Below, piece by piece: positions 1 to 8,277 of a DNA stretch of 64,000 nucleotides. Under the pieces are notes generated by a model. It worked only from the letters and a program-made list of their open reading frames with translations, was not told the origin of the DNA and did not search any database. The DNA is taken from assembly GCF_900110835.1 (NCBI RefSeq), contig NZ_FOJG01000001.1:2635499-2699498 (forward strand), written 5' to 3'. The DNA is from Chitinophaga arvensicola. Lineage in GTDB: Bacteria; Bacteroidota; Bacteroidia; Chitinophagales; Chitinophagaceae. Every line of letters begins with the position of its first letter. The stretch's first letter is position 1. A program made the position numbers and the translations under genes.

Positions 1-420
1 TACTTTTTCCACGGATCCGGTAAGGTCTTTTTTCTTCACGGTACCATATCCCACTACCATCACGTCGTTCAGGTTGGAGGCAATGGGCGACATTTCCACC
101 GACATTGATAATGATTCTCCTTTTTTATAACTATAGTTATTGATTACTTTTTTACTGAACCCGATATAGGAGAAGGTAAGGGTATAGGTGTTTTCTTCTA
201 ATGTTTTGAACGTGAAAATGCCATTCTCTGTTGTAATGGTGTTGGCTTTGAATTTATCGGTCCGGTTGCTGATTTCAACAGACACGCCAGGTAAGGGTGT
301 TCCTTTTTCATCCGTTACCAGCCCTTTGATAGCGGATTTATCCTGCGACCAGGCCTGTTGTGATAGTAGTAAGAGCAGCAGCCAGCAGCTACGGTAAAGG
401 AGTGGTAATGTTTTACTCAT
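1..420 (-). CDS. SusC/RagA-type TonB-dependent receptor, N-terminal part (cut by window edge)
   Basis: Outer-membrane receptor that would import an oligomeric nutrient with a SusD partner lying outside the window. The 140 visible codons show a signal peptide (Leu-rich core, cleavage near AWSQ), a carboxypeptidase-D-like regulatory domain (GLVTDEKGTPLPGVSVEI, later FSYIGFSKK) and the start of the plug with the typical VVGYGTVKKKDLTGSV segment. It follows the FecR gene by about 70 bp on the same strand, so it is probably the regulated target of the ECF sigma/FecR pair. No STN signalling domain precedes the carboxypeptidase-like domain, which is unusual for a receptor next to sigma/FecR. The ATG at 420 is the only sensible start. 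Confidence 0.9.
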   Translation of the reverse strand, partial: MSKTLPLLYRSCWLLLLLLSQQAWSQDKSAIKGLVTDEKGTPLPGVSVEISNRTDKFKANTITTENGIFTFKTLEENTYTLTFSYIGFSKKVINNYSYKKGESLSMSVEMSPIASNLNDVMVVGYGTVKKKDLTGSVEKV

Positions 421-490
421 GTCAGTTGTTTTTGGATAATAGAGCGCCGCTTCCTTGTGAAAGGAAGAATGATATTGTTTGTTAAGTTGT

Positions 491-1540
491 TTAGTTGGAC
501 CGGATCAGGTAACCTGCCGCCGTGGAATCGACCCGCAGGTCATTTAAACTGGTCAGCATTCCCAATATTTCGTCCAGTGACTTTGTGATTTTGATATTCC
601 CCGTGTATTTGCGTTTTGACAGTTTTAAAGTTGGTGCATACTGTATGGAAGTCTGGTATTGTGCACTCAGTGTATGTAATACCGTTACCAATGGTGTATT
701 GTTAAAGTGGAAGATGCTGTCTTCCAGTACTACGGATCCTTCCGCAGCAGTGGCAGCAGGCGCCGTTGCAGCAATCACTGTTTTCTCAGGCTTGAGCTGT
801 TGCATATGGCTGTCGAAGCTGAAATCGTTGCCTGGCAACATAACGATTGACTGCTGTTTGCTATTTACTGCGATACTACCCGATAACAGTTGCACGCGGC
901 TGAAAGCGGAGCTGTCGTACGCCGTGATCCGGAAAACGGTTCCCAGTACGGCGGTACTAAACCGTTTGGTATTCACGGTGAAAGGATGATGTGCGTCTTT
1001 GGCTACTTCGAACAACGCTTCTCCGTTTAGGCGGATCTCCCTGCCCTGTTGTGGCCAGGGCATTTTCAGGTGAATGGACGTATGAGGCGATACGGTAATG
1101 ACAGAGCCATCGGCCAGTTGGTACCGTTGTTTATCTTTAGAGAGATTGGTAATCAGGGAGTCTTTAATGGCTGCCACCGGCTGCGCGGGGCCTTCGTTTG
1201 TGGCCATTGGCATCTGATGTGCGGATGATCTGAACAGGAGGTAAGCCAGGATGATCAGTCCGGTGGCGGCTGCTGCTACCTGCCAGCCCCTATGGGTTGC
1301 CAGTTTCCGGATGATACCATTAGCGGCAGGCGGGGTGATCAGCTTTTGTTGCTGCTCCCATACTTCCCGTTTCATGGTGTTGCGGATGATATGTAGGGTA
1401 GCAGCTTCTTCGGCAGACAAATCATTGCCCATCTTATCCAGCCATCTGAATAAAAGGTCCACTTCCTGCGGGGTGCAAAGCCCCTTCCGGTATTTTTTGA
1501 TGAGAGTATAAAGCTCTTGTTGTGATGATTGTTGATGCAC
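491..1540 (-). CDS. FecR family anti-sigma factor
   Basis: Inner-membrane regulator that holds or activates the adjacent ECF sigma factor. The 349 residues have the usual order: a cytoplasmic N-terminal region (about 1-80), one membrane helix (about 84-102, GWQVAAAATGLIILAYLLF), a periplasmic FecR domain (about 135-235, with LADGSVITVSPHTSIHL and LNGEALFEVAKDAHHPF) and a C-terminal DUF4974 domain (about 270-347). It lies 80 bp downstream of the sigma gene and 70 bp upstream of the truncated SusC gene, the standard order for Bacteroidota sigma/anti-sigma nutrient loci. Confidence 0.92.
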   Translation of the reverse strand: MHQQSSQQELYTLIKKYRKGLCTPQEVDLLFRWLDKMGNDLSAEEAATLHIIRNTMKREVWEQQQKLITPPAANGIIRKLATHRGWQVAAAATGLIILAYLLFRSSAHQMPMATNEGPAQPVAAIKDSLITNLSKDKQRYQLADGSVITVSPHTSIHLKMPWPQQGREIRLNGEALFEVAKDAHHPFTVNTKRFSTAVLGTVFRITAYDSSAFSRVQLLSGSIAVNSKQQSIVMLPGNDFSFDSHMQQLKPEKTVIAATAPAATAAEGSVVLEDSIFHFNNTPLVTVLHTLSAQYQTSIQYAPTLKLSKRKYTGNIKITKSLDEILGMLTSLNDLRVDSTAAGYLIRSN

Positions 1541-1620
1541 GCCAAACTGGTTTGTACATCATTAGTCGTTTCTCACATCGTGGATAACCATTCCTTTTTC
1601 CGGTTAATAATTTGGTAACA

Positions 1621-2190
1621 TCAGAGCAACATGGTGGGGAAGCTGTTTTTTAACTGCGACTTCAATCTGTTGGCAGCAATATTCAGTTGGTTACGGATCG
1701 TTTGTTTGGATTTCGAAGAGGCAAAGGCAATTTCGTCTACTGATAAAGCCTCTATGTAATGCAGACGGAATACGGTTCTTAGCTGCTCTGGCAGCTGACT
1801 GAAGCAGTGATTGAATTTTTCCAGTTCTTCTTTAAATAAAATCGGCTCATACGCATCTCCCGACTCCAGGGAATGTTGCATGGCCTTAAATAATATAGTA
1901 TGCTTTTCTCTTACGTGTTTTTTGCGAAGGAAATCAATGACACGGTATTTGAGTAAAGACATCAGGAATGCTTCGGTATTATCGGGTACAGGGAAAGAAG
2001 CCCGGTTCTGCCATAGTTGCGTAAAGTACTCCTGCAGGAGGTCTTTGCAATCGTCATAATCCTGTATTACCTGGTAGCTATAGTTGAATAATTTGTCCCA
2101 GTGTTTTTCATAAATCTGTTGATAAGCTGATGCCATCCCGCGTTGAAAACCGGCCCAGTCATCTCTTTCCTCCAAAATATCTTTATTCAT
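1621..2190 (-). CDS. ECF RNA polymerase sigma-70 factor
   Basis: A 189-residue sigma factor of the extracytoplasmic-function type. Region 2 is seen around residues 25-95 (YEKHWDKLFNYSYQVIQDYDDCKDLLQEYFTQLW) and region 4 around 130-180, with the helix-turn-helix LSVDEIAFASSKSKQTIRNQL. It is first in the row sigma-FecR-SusC and is presumably controlled by the FecR protein downstream. The ATG at 2190 gives a normal family length. Confidence 0.93.
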   Translation of the reverse strand: MNKDILEERDDWAGFQRGMASAYQQIYEKHWDKLFNYSYQVIQDYDDCKDLLQEYFTQLWQNRASFPVPDNTEAFLMSLLKYRVIDFLRKKHVREKHTILFKAMQHSLESGDAYEPILFKEELEKFNHCFSQLPEQLRTVFRLHYIEALSVDEIAFASSKSKQTIRNQLNIAANRLKSQLKNSFPTMLL

Positions 2191-2310
2191 GGCAAGAATG
2201 ATATTTAAAGATCAAAACGGTTGTAAATTAGGTTGTTAATAAAGATAATTGAATTTATCTTTTTGTTAAGGAATGTTGGAGGGACGGTTTATTTTGTATA
2301 TAAAATACAA

Positions 2311-2332
2311 AGCGCCCGTGAAAACGGGCGCT
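2311..2332 (-). terminator. Hairpin terminator after the small secreted protein gene
   Basis: A perfect 9-bp GC-rich stem (AGCGCCCGT / ACGGGCGCT) with a GAAA/TTTC loop. On the minus strand it is followed by a T-rich stretch. It lies 63 bp beyond the stop of the minus-strand gene ending at 2395 and before the sigma gene starting at 2190, so it separates the two transcripts. Confidence 0.7.
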
Positions 2333-2394
2333 GTCATTTCATCGTTACGCAAACTCATTTTACTGAATTCCATGTTATCTATTACGCGAAATAT

Positions 2395-2934
2395 TTACTG
2401 TAGCAGCCATTCCAGCTTATACATATGATGATACGAATCGTAAGCTATTAAATCGCTTTCCTGGTGGAAATTTGTATCCAGCTTATCTGCCCAGGAAGCC
2501 CGTTCCGGGAAAGCCTGTTTTAAATTCCAGCTCGTCAGTTCATGTACCGGTCCGTCACCAGCCGAAAAGTAGTACCGGAAAGTATCCGCCGGAAATGCTT
2601 TCCCGGACGACATCACTTTTCTTTTATATAATAGTAACTGCGCGTTCCTGTTCAGGATCTCGTAGTAGTCATGACCTATCAGCCGGAATGTTTTTCCGGC
2701 GGTAAGTGCTACTGCAAATACGGAATCCCTGGAAACATGCTGCGTCGCAGCATCCGATTGCACGCTCAGATATGCTTTCCGTGTATGCAGTTTAATGCTG
2801 CCACTGCCATAGAGATGATGGCCCAGGTAATCAGATAAAGAAAGATAAAGGCCATCTGTTTGTTGACGACCAAAACCGGTCATCGCCGGGAACAACATAC
2901 CTATGACAAGGAAGGTTGTTAAGAACTGTTTCAT
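2395..2934 (-). CDS. Uncharacterised secreted protein
   Basis: A 179-residue protein with an N-terminal signal peptide (MKQFLTTFLVIGMLFPAMTG, likely cleavage near residue 22). The mature part has no Cys and no motif I recognise. It is rich in aromatic residues and has alternating hydrophobic stretches (KAYLSVQS, YYEILNRNAQLLLYKRKV) consistent with a beta-rich fold. It is transcribed alone, bounded by a terminator downstream and a long divergent region upstream. Function unknown. Codon use resembles the neighbours. Confidence 0.75.
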   Translation of the reverse strand: MKQFLTTFLVIGMLFPAMTGFGRQQTDGLYLSLSDYLGHHLYGSGSIKLHTRKAYLSVQSDAATQHVSRDSVFAVALTAGKTFRLIGHDYYEILNRNAQLLLYKRKVMSSGKAFPADTFRYYFSAGDGPVHELTSWNLKQAFPERASWADKLDTNFHQESDLIAYDSYHHMYKLEWLLQ

Positions 2935-3064
2935 GATGTATGATAATTTATACTTCCCGTTTGCAATTGGAATGCCTTTTATTTTTTCGGGAGAAGAAGT
3001 GCCGGAATCTGTTATCAGCAGCAGGTTTACAGCGTATGCATCTCCCGGGGAAAATAAATACCGG

Positions 3065-3140
3065 GTATGTCAGAATGGGAAAATAAGTCAGATTGAAACA
3101 GGCCTGCACCAATATGATTCATTTTCTCATTCTGATATAC
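3065..3140. promoter_or_regulatory. Inverted pair of 16-bp sites upstream of the porin gene
   Basis: In the 355-bp gap 2935-3289 there are two copies of one motif facing each other: GTATGTCAGAATGGGA at 3065-3080 (+) and GTATATCAGAATGAGA on the minus strand at 3125-3140. They agree at 14 of 16 positions and their centres are 60 bp apart. The same motif, again as an inverted pair, lies upstream of the sensor gene (7408-7446). A position about 150-225 bp before the porin ATG fits an enhancer for the adjacent sigma-54 activator. That assignment is an inference. Nothing else in this gap looks coding. Confidence 0.6.
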
Positions 3141-3289
3141 TTTTTTTACCGTGCTACAACCCGGTGCGCGAACCTTTTAACCGATAGAATGTTTAGTGGA
3201 TAAGGCTTTTACAGATTGGTATCCGGAATTTACAAGGCAGGCACACAATTGGAAAAGCTATTTACCAAATTGTATAAACGAGCCAAAAC

Positions 3290-4642
3290 ATGAAACGAAG
3301 ATTACTAACGTCGCTTATCCTGACTTTGTCCCTGTCGTATGGATATGCGCAACAAGACACCGCCGCCGGTAAAAACCAACCTGTAACTGTAGATGGATCT
3401 AACGGAAGAAGCTTACCCTCTCCACTTTCATCGCCTCCTTTTCCCAGCGGGGAATGGGTAGGTAGCCCGCTCATCGGTGTTCCTGCTGATGCGCCGGATT
3501 ATCCGCTGACGAAATTATTAGGCCTTGCCAAAAGTAAAAGCCGTATTAAAATTTATGGCTGGATCGATATCGGCGGAAATTTCAGTACCTCCAAAAATTC
3601 GAATGCACCTACTTCCTATAACCTGGTACCCAACCGCGTAGTGCTGGATCAGGCCATCCTGCGCATTGAAAGACAACCGAACACTATTCAGAAAGATCAT
3701 GCCGACTGGGGTTTTGTGGTAGATAATATTTACGGTACCGACTACCGCTATACACTCGCAAAAGGCATCTTCAGTGATCAGTTGCTGAAGAAGAATAACT
3801 TATACGGCTACGATCCCACACAGGTATACGGTATGCTGTACCTGCCCAAAGTGGCCGATGGCCTGTTGATTAAAGTAGGTCGCTTTATTTCTCCGGCCGA
3901 TATCGAAGCACAATGGGCGCCGGATAATTACCTGTATTCGCACTCGCTGATGTTTACAGTAGATCCGTATACCTTCACGGGTGTACATGCTACGCTGCGA
4001 CTGAATGAGCACTGGCAGCTTGCCGTAGGTGCACATGCCGGTAATGATATGGCTCCGTGGAGCAGCTCTGCCAGCCTCAATGGCCTGGCTATGGTACGCT
4101 GGGTGTCGTCCAACAACCGGAACTCCCTGTATGGTGGTATCAACTCTTTAGGAAAAGGATACTATAAAGATGCGCACGACAATCTGCAGATGATCGTAGC
4201 TACCTGGGGACATAAATTCAGTGAGAAAGTACATATGAATACCGAAGCGTATTACATCTGGCAGCACGATGCAGCAGTAGGTGGTACCGCTATTGAAGGC
4301 CCCGGAAAAGATTGGTACATGGGTACGGGTTTAGGCAACACTATTCCTGGTATCGCTTCTGCAGTAGGTCTGGTGAACTATTTCCAGATCCAGTTATCAC
4401 CGAAAAAAGATTACCTCTCTATCCGGAATGACTTCCTGAACGATCCGCAGGGCAACCGTACAGGTTTTACGACGATGTATACCAGTCATACGATCGGATG
4501 GGTACATCACTTTAATAACCTGATCAGGATCAGACCTGAACTGAGATACGAAAAAGCGTGGAGAAACGACGCTACCCCATATGATAACGGAACACACAAC
4601 GACCAGTTTACAGCAGCCATGGATCTGATTGTGCGGTTCTGA
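3290..4642 (+). CDS. Outer-membrane beta-barrel porin (OmpL-like, porin-2 family)
   Basis: A 450-residue secreted protein with a signal peptide (cleavage after about residue 20, YGYAQ). After a Pro/Ser-rich linker comes a long run of alternating amphipathic strands rich in Tyr/Trp/Gly (for example FGWIDIG-like segments and WGHKFSEKVHMNTEAYYIW), ending in a terminal Phe (LIVRF) as outer-membrane barrels do. This fits the putative OmpL-like porin-2 family. It probably passes small solutes or ions. It is convergent with the sigma-54 activator gene, and its upstream region carries the same paired 16-bp motif as the sensor gene, so it is the likely regulatory target of that two-component pair. Confidence 0.8.
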   Translation: MKRRLLTSLILTLSLSYGYAQQDTAAGKNQPVTVDGSNGRSLPSPLSSPPFPSGEWVGSPLIGVPADAPDYPLTKLLGLAKSKSRIKIYGWIDIGGNFSTSKNSNAPTSYNLVPNRVVLDQAILRIERQPNTIQKDHADWGFVVDNIYGTDYRYTLAKGIFSDQLLKKNNLYGYDPTQVYGMLYLPKVADGLLIKVGRFISPADIEAQWAPDNYLYSHSLMFTVDPYTFTGVHATLRLNEHWQLAVGAHAGNDMAPWSSSASLNGLAMVRWVSSNNRNSLYGGINSLGKGYYKDAHDNLQMIVATWGHKFSEKVHMNTEAYYIWQHDAAVGGTAIEGPGKDWYMGTGLGNTIPGIASAVGLVNYFQIQLSPKKDYLSIRNDFLNDPQGNRTGFTTMYTSHTIGWVHHFNNLIRIRPELRYEKAWRNDATPYDNGTHNDQFTAAMDLIVRF

Positions 4643-4677
4643 TAAATTCGTTTGATTTTTAAATTATAGGTTTAGAC

Positions 4678-4713
4678 AACTGCGGGTAATTCTTTACCAG
4701 GCAGTTTTTTTTT
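4678..4713 (+). terminator. Terminator of the porin gene
   Basis: An interrupted stem (AACTGC-GGTAA pairing with TTACC-GCAGTT) is followed by a run of nine T residues on the plus strand. It sits 35 bp after the porin stop and just overlaps the stop codon of the convergent response-regulator gene. Confidence 0.65.
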
Positions 4714-6064
4714 ATAATACCATTTTATATTCTTCCATTTTCCGGTAGAGGGTAGATAACCCGATATTGAGTAGTCTGGCGGCTTTCGACTTATTCCCGT
4801 TTACATAGTCCATCACCCATTGTATATGCAACTTTTCAATAACCGCCAGGTCGAACGTGCCTGCCTTCTGTTTTACCGGACTTTTATGCAGTTTGAATTC
4901 GAGGGGGAGTGCTTCCATGGTGAGGGTATTACCGGTGCAGATGATCACGGCCCTTTCCATAATATTTTTCAGTTCCCGTATATTGCCGCGCCATTCGTGC
5001 AGCTTCAGGTGTTCTATAAACTCCCGGCTCATGCTAAACACGGGCTTGTTGGTTTTATTGGCAAACAGTTGCAGGTAATGTTCCGCAAATAAAGGGATAT
5101 CCTCGCTTCTTTCCCGCAGGGCAGGTAACTCAATGGTAAATACATTGAGGCGGTAGTAGAGGTCTTCCCGGAAACGTCCCTGCTCAATTTCCTGTTCCAG
5201 TTTCCGGTTGGTGGCGGCAATAATACGTATATCCACTTTCGTTACCCTGGTATCGCCTACTTTGATAAATTCGCTGGTTTCCAGCACCCGCAGGAGTTTG
5301 GCCTGGAGGTCCAGCGGCATTTCACCGATCTCGTCGAGGAAAAGTGTGCCCTGGTGGGCTTCTTCAATCAATCCTTTTTTGTTTTTCACTGCACCGGTAA
5401 AAGCGCCGGCTTTATAACCAAATATTTCACTTTCGAGGATATCTTTACCGATAGCGCTGCAGTTGATGGCGAGGAAATCTTTGCCTGCGCGGTGACTGGC
5501 GTGGTGAATGGCCTGTGCAAACATTTCCTTGCCGGAGCCGGTTTCACCGAGCAGCAGTACGGCCGCATCACTGGGAGCGGCTTTCATGGCCAGTTCCTTG
5601 GCTTCGCGGATCACGGCAGAAGTACCCAGCAGTGCATCAAACGATGCATAGTTGTTGCTGATCTTTGTTTGCAGATGTGCTACGCGGTTTTGCAGCTGCA
5701 CTTTTTCCAAAGCCCGGTGCAGTAACGGAATGATGCGGGCATTGTCATTTCCTTTGGTCAGGTAATCGAAGGCGCCGTTCTTGATGGCGCGTACACTGTC
5801 GGCGATATTTCCATAGGCTGTTAATAGGATGATTTCGCCGGGTAGCTGTTTTTCCCGCAGGTAAGTGACGAGGTCGATACCGTTGCCATCGGGCAGCATA
5901 ATATCGCTGAGCACTACGTCGATGGATTCTGTATGCAGCAGTTGCCGCGCCGCTTTCAGGGTATCGCATTCCAGGATGCGGAAGCCTTCCAGCGTGATAA
6001 TACGTTTTAATAACTGGCGAAGTTTTTCTTCGTCTTCCACTAATAGGATGGTGCCGTTAGTCAT
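4712..6064 (-). CDS. Sigma-54-dependent response regulator (NtrC family)
   Basis: A 450-residue transcription activator with all three expected parts. The receiver domain (1-120) has phospho-acceptor Asp54 (VVLSDIMLPDG) and Lys104. The AAA+ domain has Walker A GETGSGKE at 173-180, the sigma-54-contacting GAFTGA loop at 220-225 and Walker B LFLDEIGE at about 241-248. A Fis-type helix-turn-helix lies at the C-terminus (KSKAARLLNIGLSTLYRKM). It follows the sensor gene by 28 bp, so the two form one operon. As an intact GAFTGA protein it should act only at sigma-54 promoters, bound to upstream sites such as the 16-bp motif described here. Confidence 0.95.
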   Translation of the reverse strand: MTNGTILLVEDEEKLRQLLKRIITLEGFRILECDTLKAARQLLHTESIDVVLSDIMLPDGNGIDLVTYLREKQLPGEIILLTAYGNIADSVRAIKNGAFDYLTKGNDNARIIPLLHRALEKVQLQNRVAHLQTKISNNYASFDALLGTSAVIREAKELAMKAAPSDAAVLLLGETGSGKEMFAQAIHHASHRAGKDFLAINCSAIGKDILESEIFGYKAGAFTGAVKNKKGLIEEAHQGTLFLDEIGEMPLDLQAKLLRVLETSEFIKVGDTRVTKVDIRIIAATNRKLEQEIEQGRFREDLYYRLNVFTIELPALRERSEDIPLFAEHYLQLFANKTNKPVFSMSREFIEHLKLHEWRGNIRELKNIMERAVIICTGNTLTMEALPLEFKLHKSPVKQKAGTFDLAVIEKLHIQWVMDYVNGNKSKAARLLNIGLSTLYRKMEEYKMVL

Positions 6065-6091
6065 GTTCTGGTGTGTTAAAGTTGAAATAAT

Positions 6092-7273
6092 TTAATTCCG
6101 GAGATTCGGTATCGATAAAACTTTCATTTGTGTAAAATCCAGTAGTTCGCTGCTGATCTGTAAAATGCGTTCCACGTCGTCGTTGATGCTCTCCAGCAGT
6201 TCCTGCTGGCTTTGCAGCAAGGTGCCGGTCCGTTCATCCGCCAGTAAGCTGATACTCATTTTCATGGCGGCAATGGGTGTTTTCAGTTCATGCGAGGCCG
6301 TCGCAATAAATTTTGTTTTGGCGGCCGCCAGTTCTTCGAAAGCGCTCACATCACGCAGCACAACCACTGCGCCCTGGGCGTTGCTGATCACTTCTTTTAT
6401 GAAAACAGCGGATCCGATCCGCAGTTCCTGGTGTGCCGGATGTTCGTATATGGATGCCAGTAATGCCGCCCGTGCATTGGCTTGCGGGCCGCACAGGCGC
6501 ATCACCACTTCATTCATAAACAGGATATGCTGTTGGGTATCATAACAGATAATACCATCATTCATCTGGTTGATGATGGTTTCAATCCGTGTTTTTTCCA
6601 TTTTGATTTTTTCCAGGTTGCTGTTTTCGTATTCGTGCAGTTTTTCCGCCATTACATTAAACACGGCGGCGAGTTCTCCGAATTCATCCCGGCGGCGGAT
6701 GTGAATCCTGGTGTTGTACTTTTTATCGGCAATCTGCCGGATGCCCGCAATCAGCTGGTGAATAGGCTGGGTGATGATATGCGGGTAACTGAAAATAAAC
6801 AGGATGGATACACTGAGCAGGACGAGTGTGCTCACAGACAAAGTAAGAATAGCCCTGGAAGCGGCGGCAGAAGACATATCGTTTTTCCGGATAATGGCCT
6901 GCTGGTTAATCCCCGAGATCTGGAGGATCACATGCCGGAGTTCTCCGGATAGTTGTGCATTGCCGGGCTGCTGCCGGAGTTGTTGTACGAGAGATGCGGC
7001 CCGCGTAGTAGCGGCGCCTTCTCCGGGCTCTGTTACATTCTGTTCCTGTAGCAACAGGTTTTGTTTTAATATGTCCAGTTGTACCGGTTGTGTTTCCAGC
7101 GCCAGCAGCATGTTGTTGGAAAACATAATGGAACGGATATTTTGACGGAGAATCAGGCGTACATCCCCATTCAAACGATAGATCTGGTAAATGCCCTGCA
7201 TACTGATGGCGAGGGTCATGATGAACAGGAAGATCAGCCCCAGTGAAAATTTCGTCTTTAGTTTTAGCGACAT
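6092..7273 (-). CDS. Membrane sensor with HAMP, PAS and HisKA domains but no ATPase domain
   Basis: A 393-residue sensor partner of the downstream sigma-54 regulator. Helices at about 9-27 and 141-162 bracket a roughly 110-residue periplasmic loop. HAMP follows (165-217), then PAS (about 230-310), then the HisKA dimerisation helix with phospho-acceptor His328 (ASHELKTP). The protein stops 15 residues after the second HisKA helix (ELLDFTQ), and only 28 bp remain before the regulator gene. No N, G1 or G2 box of a HATPase domain is encoded in any frame here. It is either a deletion product or the substrate half of a split kinase. Start: ATG 7273 (MSLKLKTKF) is preferred over 7324 because the membrane helix then begins at the usual distance. 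Confidence 0.88.
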   Translation of the reverse strand: MSLKLKTKFSLGLIFLFIMTLAISMQGIYQIYRLNGDVRLILRQNIRSIMFSNNMLLALETQPVQLDILKQNLLLQEQNVTEPGEGAATTRAASLVQQLRQQPGNAQLSGELRHVILQISGINQQAIIRKNDMSSAAASRAILTLSVSTLVLLSVSILFIFSYPHIITQPIHQLIAGIRQIADKKYNTRIHIRRRDEFGELAAVFNVMAEKLHEYENSNLEKIKMEKTRIETIINQMNDGIICYDTQQHILFMNEVVMRLCGPQANARAALLASIYEHPAHQELRIGSAVFIKEVISNAQGAVVVLRDVSAFEELAAAKTKFIATASHELKTPIAAMKMSISLLADERTGTLLQSQQELLESINDDVERILQISSELLDFTQMKVLSIPNLRN

Positions 7274-7308
7274 GAGTATTTGAATTGAATGGATGTACAG
7301 GGAAACAG

Positions 7309-7323
7309 ACCAAACGGATGCCA
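7309..7323 (-). promoter_or_regulatory. Possible sigma-54 promoter of the sensor-regulator operon
   Basis: On the minus strand this reads TGGCATCCGTTTGGT, which resembles the sigma-54 consensus TGGCAC-N5-TTGC in the -24 half. The -12 half is poor (GG, not GC, and one base short). It lies between the paired 16-bp sites and the sensor ATG, at a workable distance from both. The porin upstream region has a related TTGGTATCCGG at about 3216-3226, also without a proper -12 element. Weak evidence. Confidence 0.25.
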
Positions 7324-7407
7324 TGTCGTTTTATGGAGGGGTTTAAAATGCAAGCGTTTGATAATGTGTTGTTTGTATAATTCTTGAAAGAAGTGTTCCG
7401 GGAACAG

Positions 7408-7446
7408 GTATGTCAAAATGGGAGGGTGTTTTTCATTTTGGTATAC
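7408..7446. promoter_or_regulatory. Inverted pair of 16-bp sites upstream of the sensor gene
   Basis: GTATGTCAAAATGGGA at 7408-7423 (+) faces GTATACCAAAATGAAA on the minus strand at 7431-7446, with a 7-bp gap. With the two copies before the porin gene the consensus is GTATRYCARAATGRRA. The sites lie about 135-175 bp upstream of the sensor ATG. They are the best candidates for the binding sites of the adjacent NtrC-type regulator (inference). The 297-bp region 7274-7570 otherwise holds no gene that I can support. Confidence 0.6.
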
Positions 7447-7570
7447 TACCGGGTGCATGCAGACCGGGAGTTAATCATCCGGTAAAAATATTTTTTTAGC
7501 GTTCACTAGTTCAATATCTCCTGCTGCGTGTTCTTTTTAGGTTAGACATTACTTCATAGCCAAAATTGTT

Positions 7571-8212
7571 ATGCTGCTTAGAAAGAATTACTGCCTGCTG
7601 AAGGGGATATTTGTATTACTGTGTATGGCTTCCGCCTATGGGTGCAACGACCTGCGGAATACCGCTCCGGGAGGCAGGGAGCTGCCGGAGAGAAGCAAGT
7701 TACCGGACAATCACTTTCCCGATCTGGGAGGAGATGCGGAGTTTGCCGGCAAAACAAACAGCGTCGTTGCGTTTCCGTTTCAAACCAGTTTATTGACCGC
7801 TACTACAGCTGGCAGAGAACAGGCATTTACCTGTATTAATTTACCCAATACCGCTTACGATACCATTGCCGCTAACCTGATTGATCATTACCGGCTGCTG
7901 GCTGGTACGCTGATCAGCAGGTGGGCAGAGAAGAATACAGGTGTAGTACTGGATTTGCGTAGTAATGGAACAAATATTAAACAGACCAGTTACCTGGTCA
8001 GCACCGGTGCAAAAAGTTTCCCGGTGGTGATTGTATGGGACGAGGCTGCGGAAGACCGTGCCGCCAGGTACCTGAAGGTAATGGAAATTGTGCCGGGCAT
8101 ACAGGCGCAGGGAGAAGCTTTGGTATCAGATAATTTCCCGGATCTGTTACCATCTTCCGAAAAGAACAAACGGGATAAATTAGAAGATATGCAACCAGGT
8201 AAGTACTTTTGA
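7571..8212 (+). CDS. Uncharacterised lipoprotein
   Basis: A 213-residue protein with a lipoprotein signal (hydrophobic stretch then SAYGC; lipidated Cys at about residue 25). The mature part starts with a flexible Pro/Arg/Glu-rich linker and then a compact alpha/beta-looking region. No family motif is recognised. It lies 65 bp upstream of a metzincin lipoprotease gene on the same strand and could be co-expressed with the protease/SusCD locus. Function unknown. Confidence 0.7.
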   Translation: MLLRKNYCLLKGIFVLLCMASAYGCNDLRNTAPGGRELPERSKLPDNHFPDLGGDAEFAGKTNSVVAFPFQTSLLTATTAGREQAFTCINLPNTAYDTIAANLIDHYRLLAGTLISRWAEKNTGVVLDLRSNGTNIKQTSYLVSTGAKSFPVVIVWDEAAEDRAARYLKVMEIVPGIQAQGEALVSDNFPDLLPSSEKNKRDKLEDMQPGKYF

Positions 8213-8224
8213 GGCAAACCAATC

Positions 8225-8241
8225 ATCCGACGTAGGATCCC
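8225..8241 (+). promoter_or_regulatory. Leader motif shared by the two metzincin genes, copy 1
   Basis: ATCCGACGTAGGATCCC lies 37 bp before the protease ATG. A near-identical copy (ATCCAACGTAGGGTCCC, 15931-15947) sits 38 bp before the paralogous protease. The core is a near-palindrome. It may be an operator, a translation-control element, or simply retained duplicated leader. Confidence 0.4.
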
Positions 8242-8277
8242 CCTGAATTTATTATCAACATCAACCAGTATTCAGTA

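Noticed and set aside
2903..3187. 94-codon open frame in the gap before the porin
   Set aside because: It overlaps the start of the minus-strand gene and contains both 16-bp sites; no coding character.
3210..3245. Sigma-54 promoter before the porin
   Set aside because: Only scattered GG and GC pairs at the right spacing (for example around 3225-3240); none resembles TGGCAC-N5-TTGC well enough to list as a feature.
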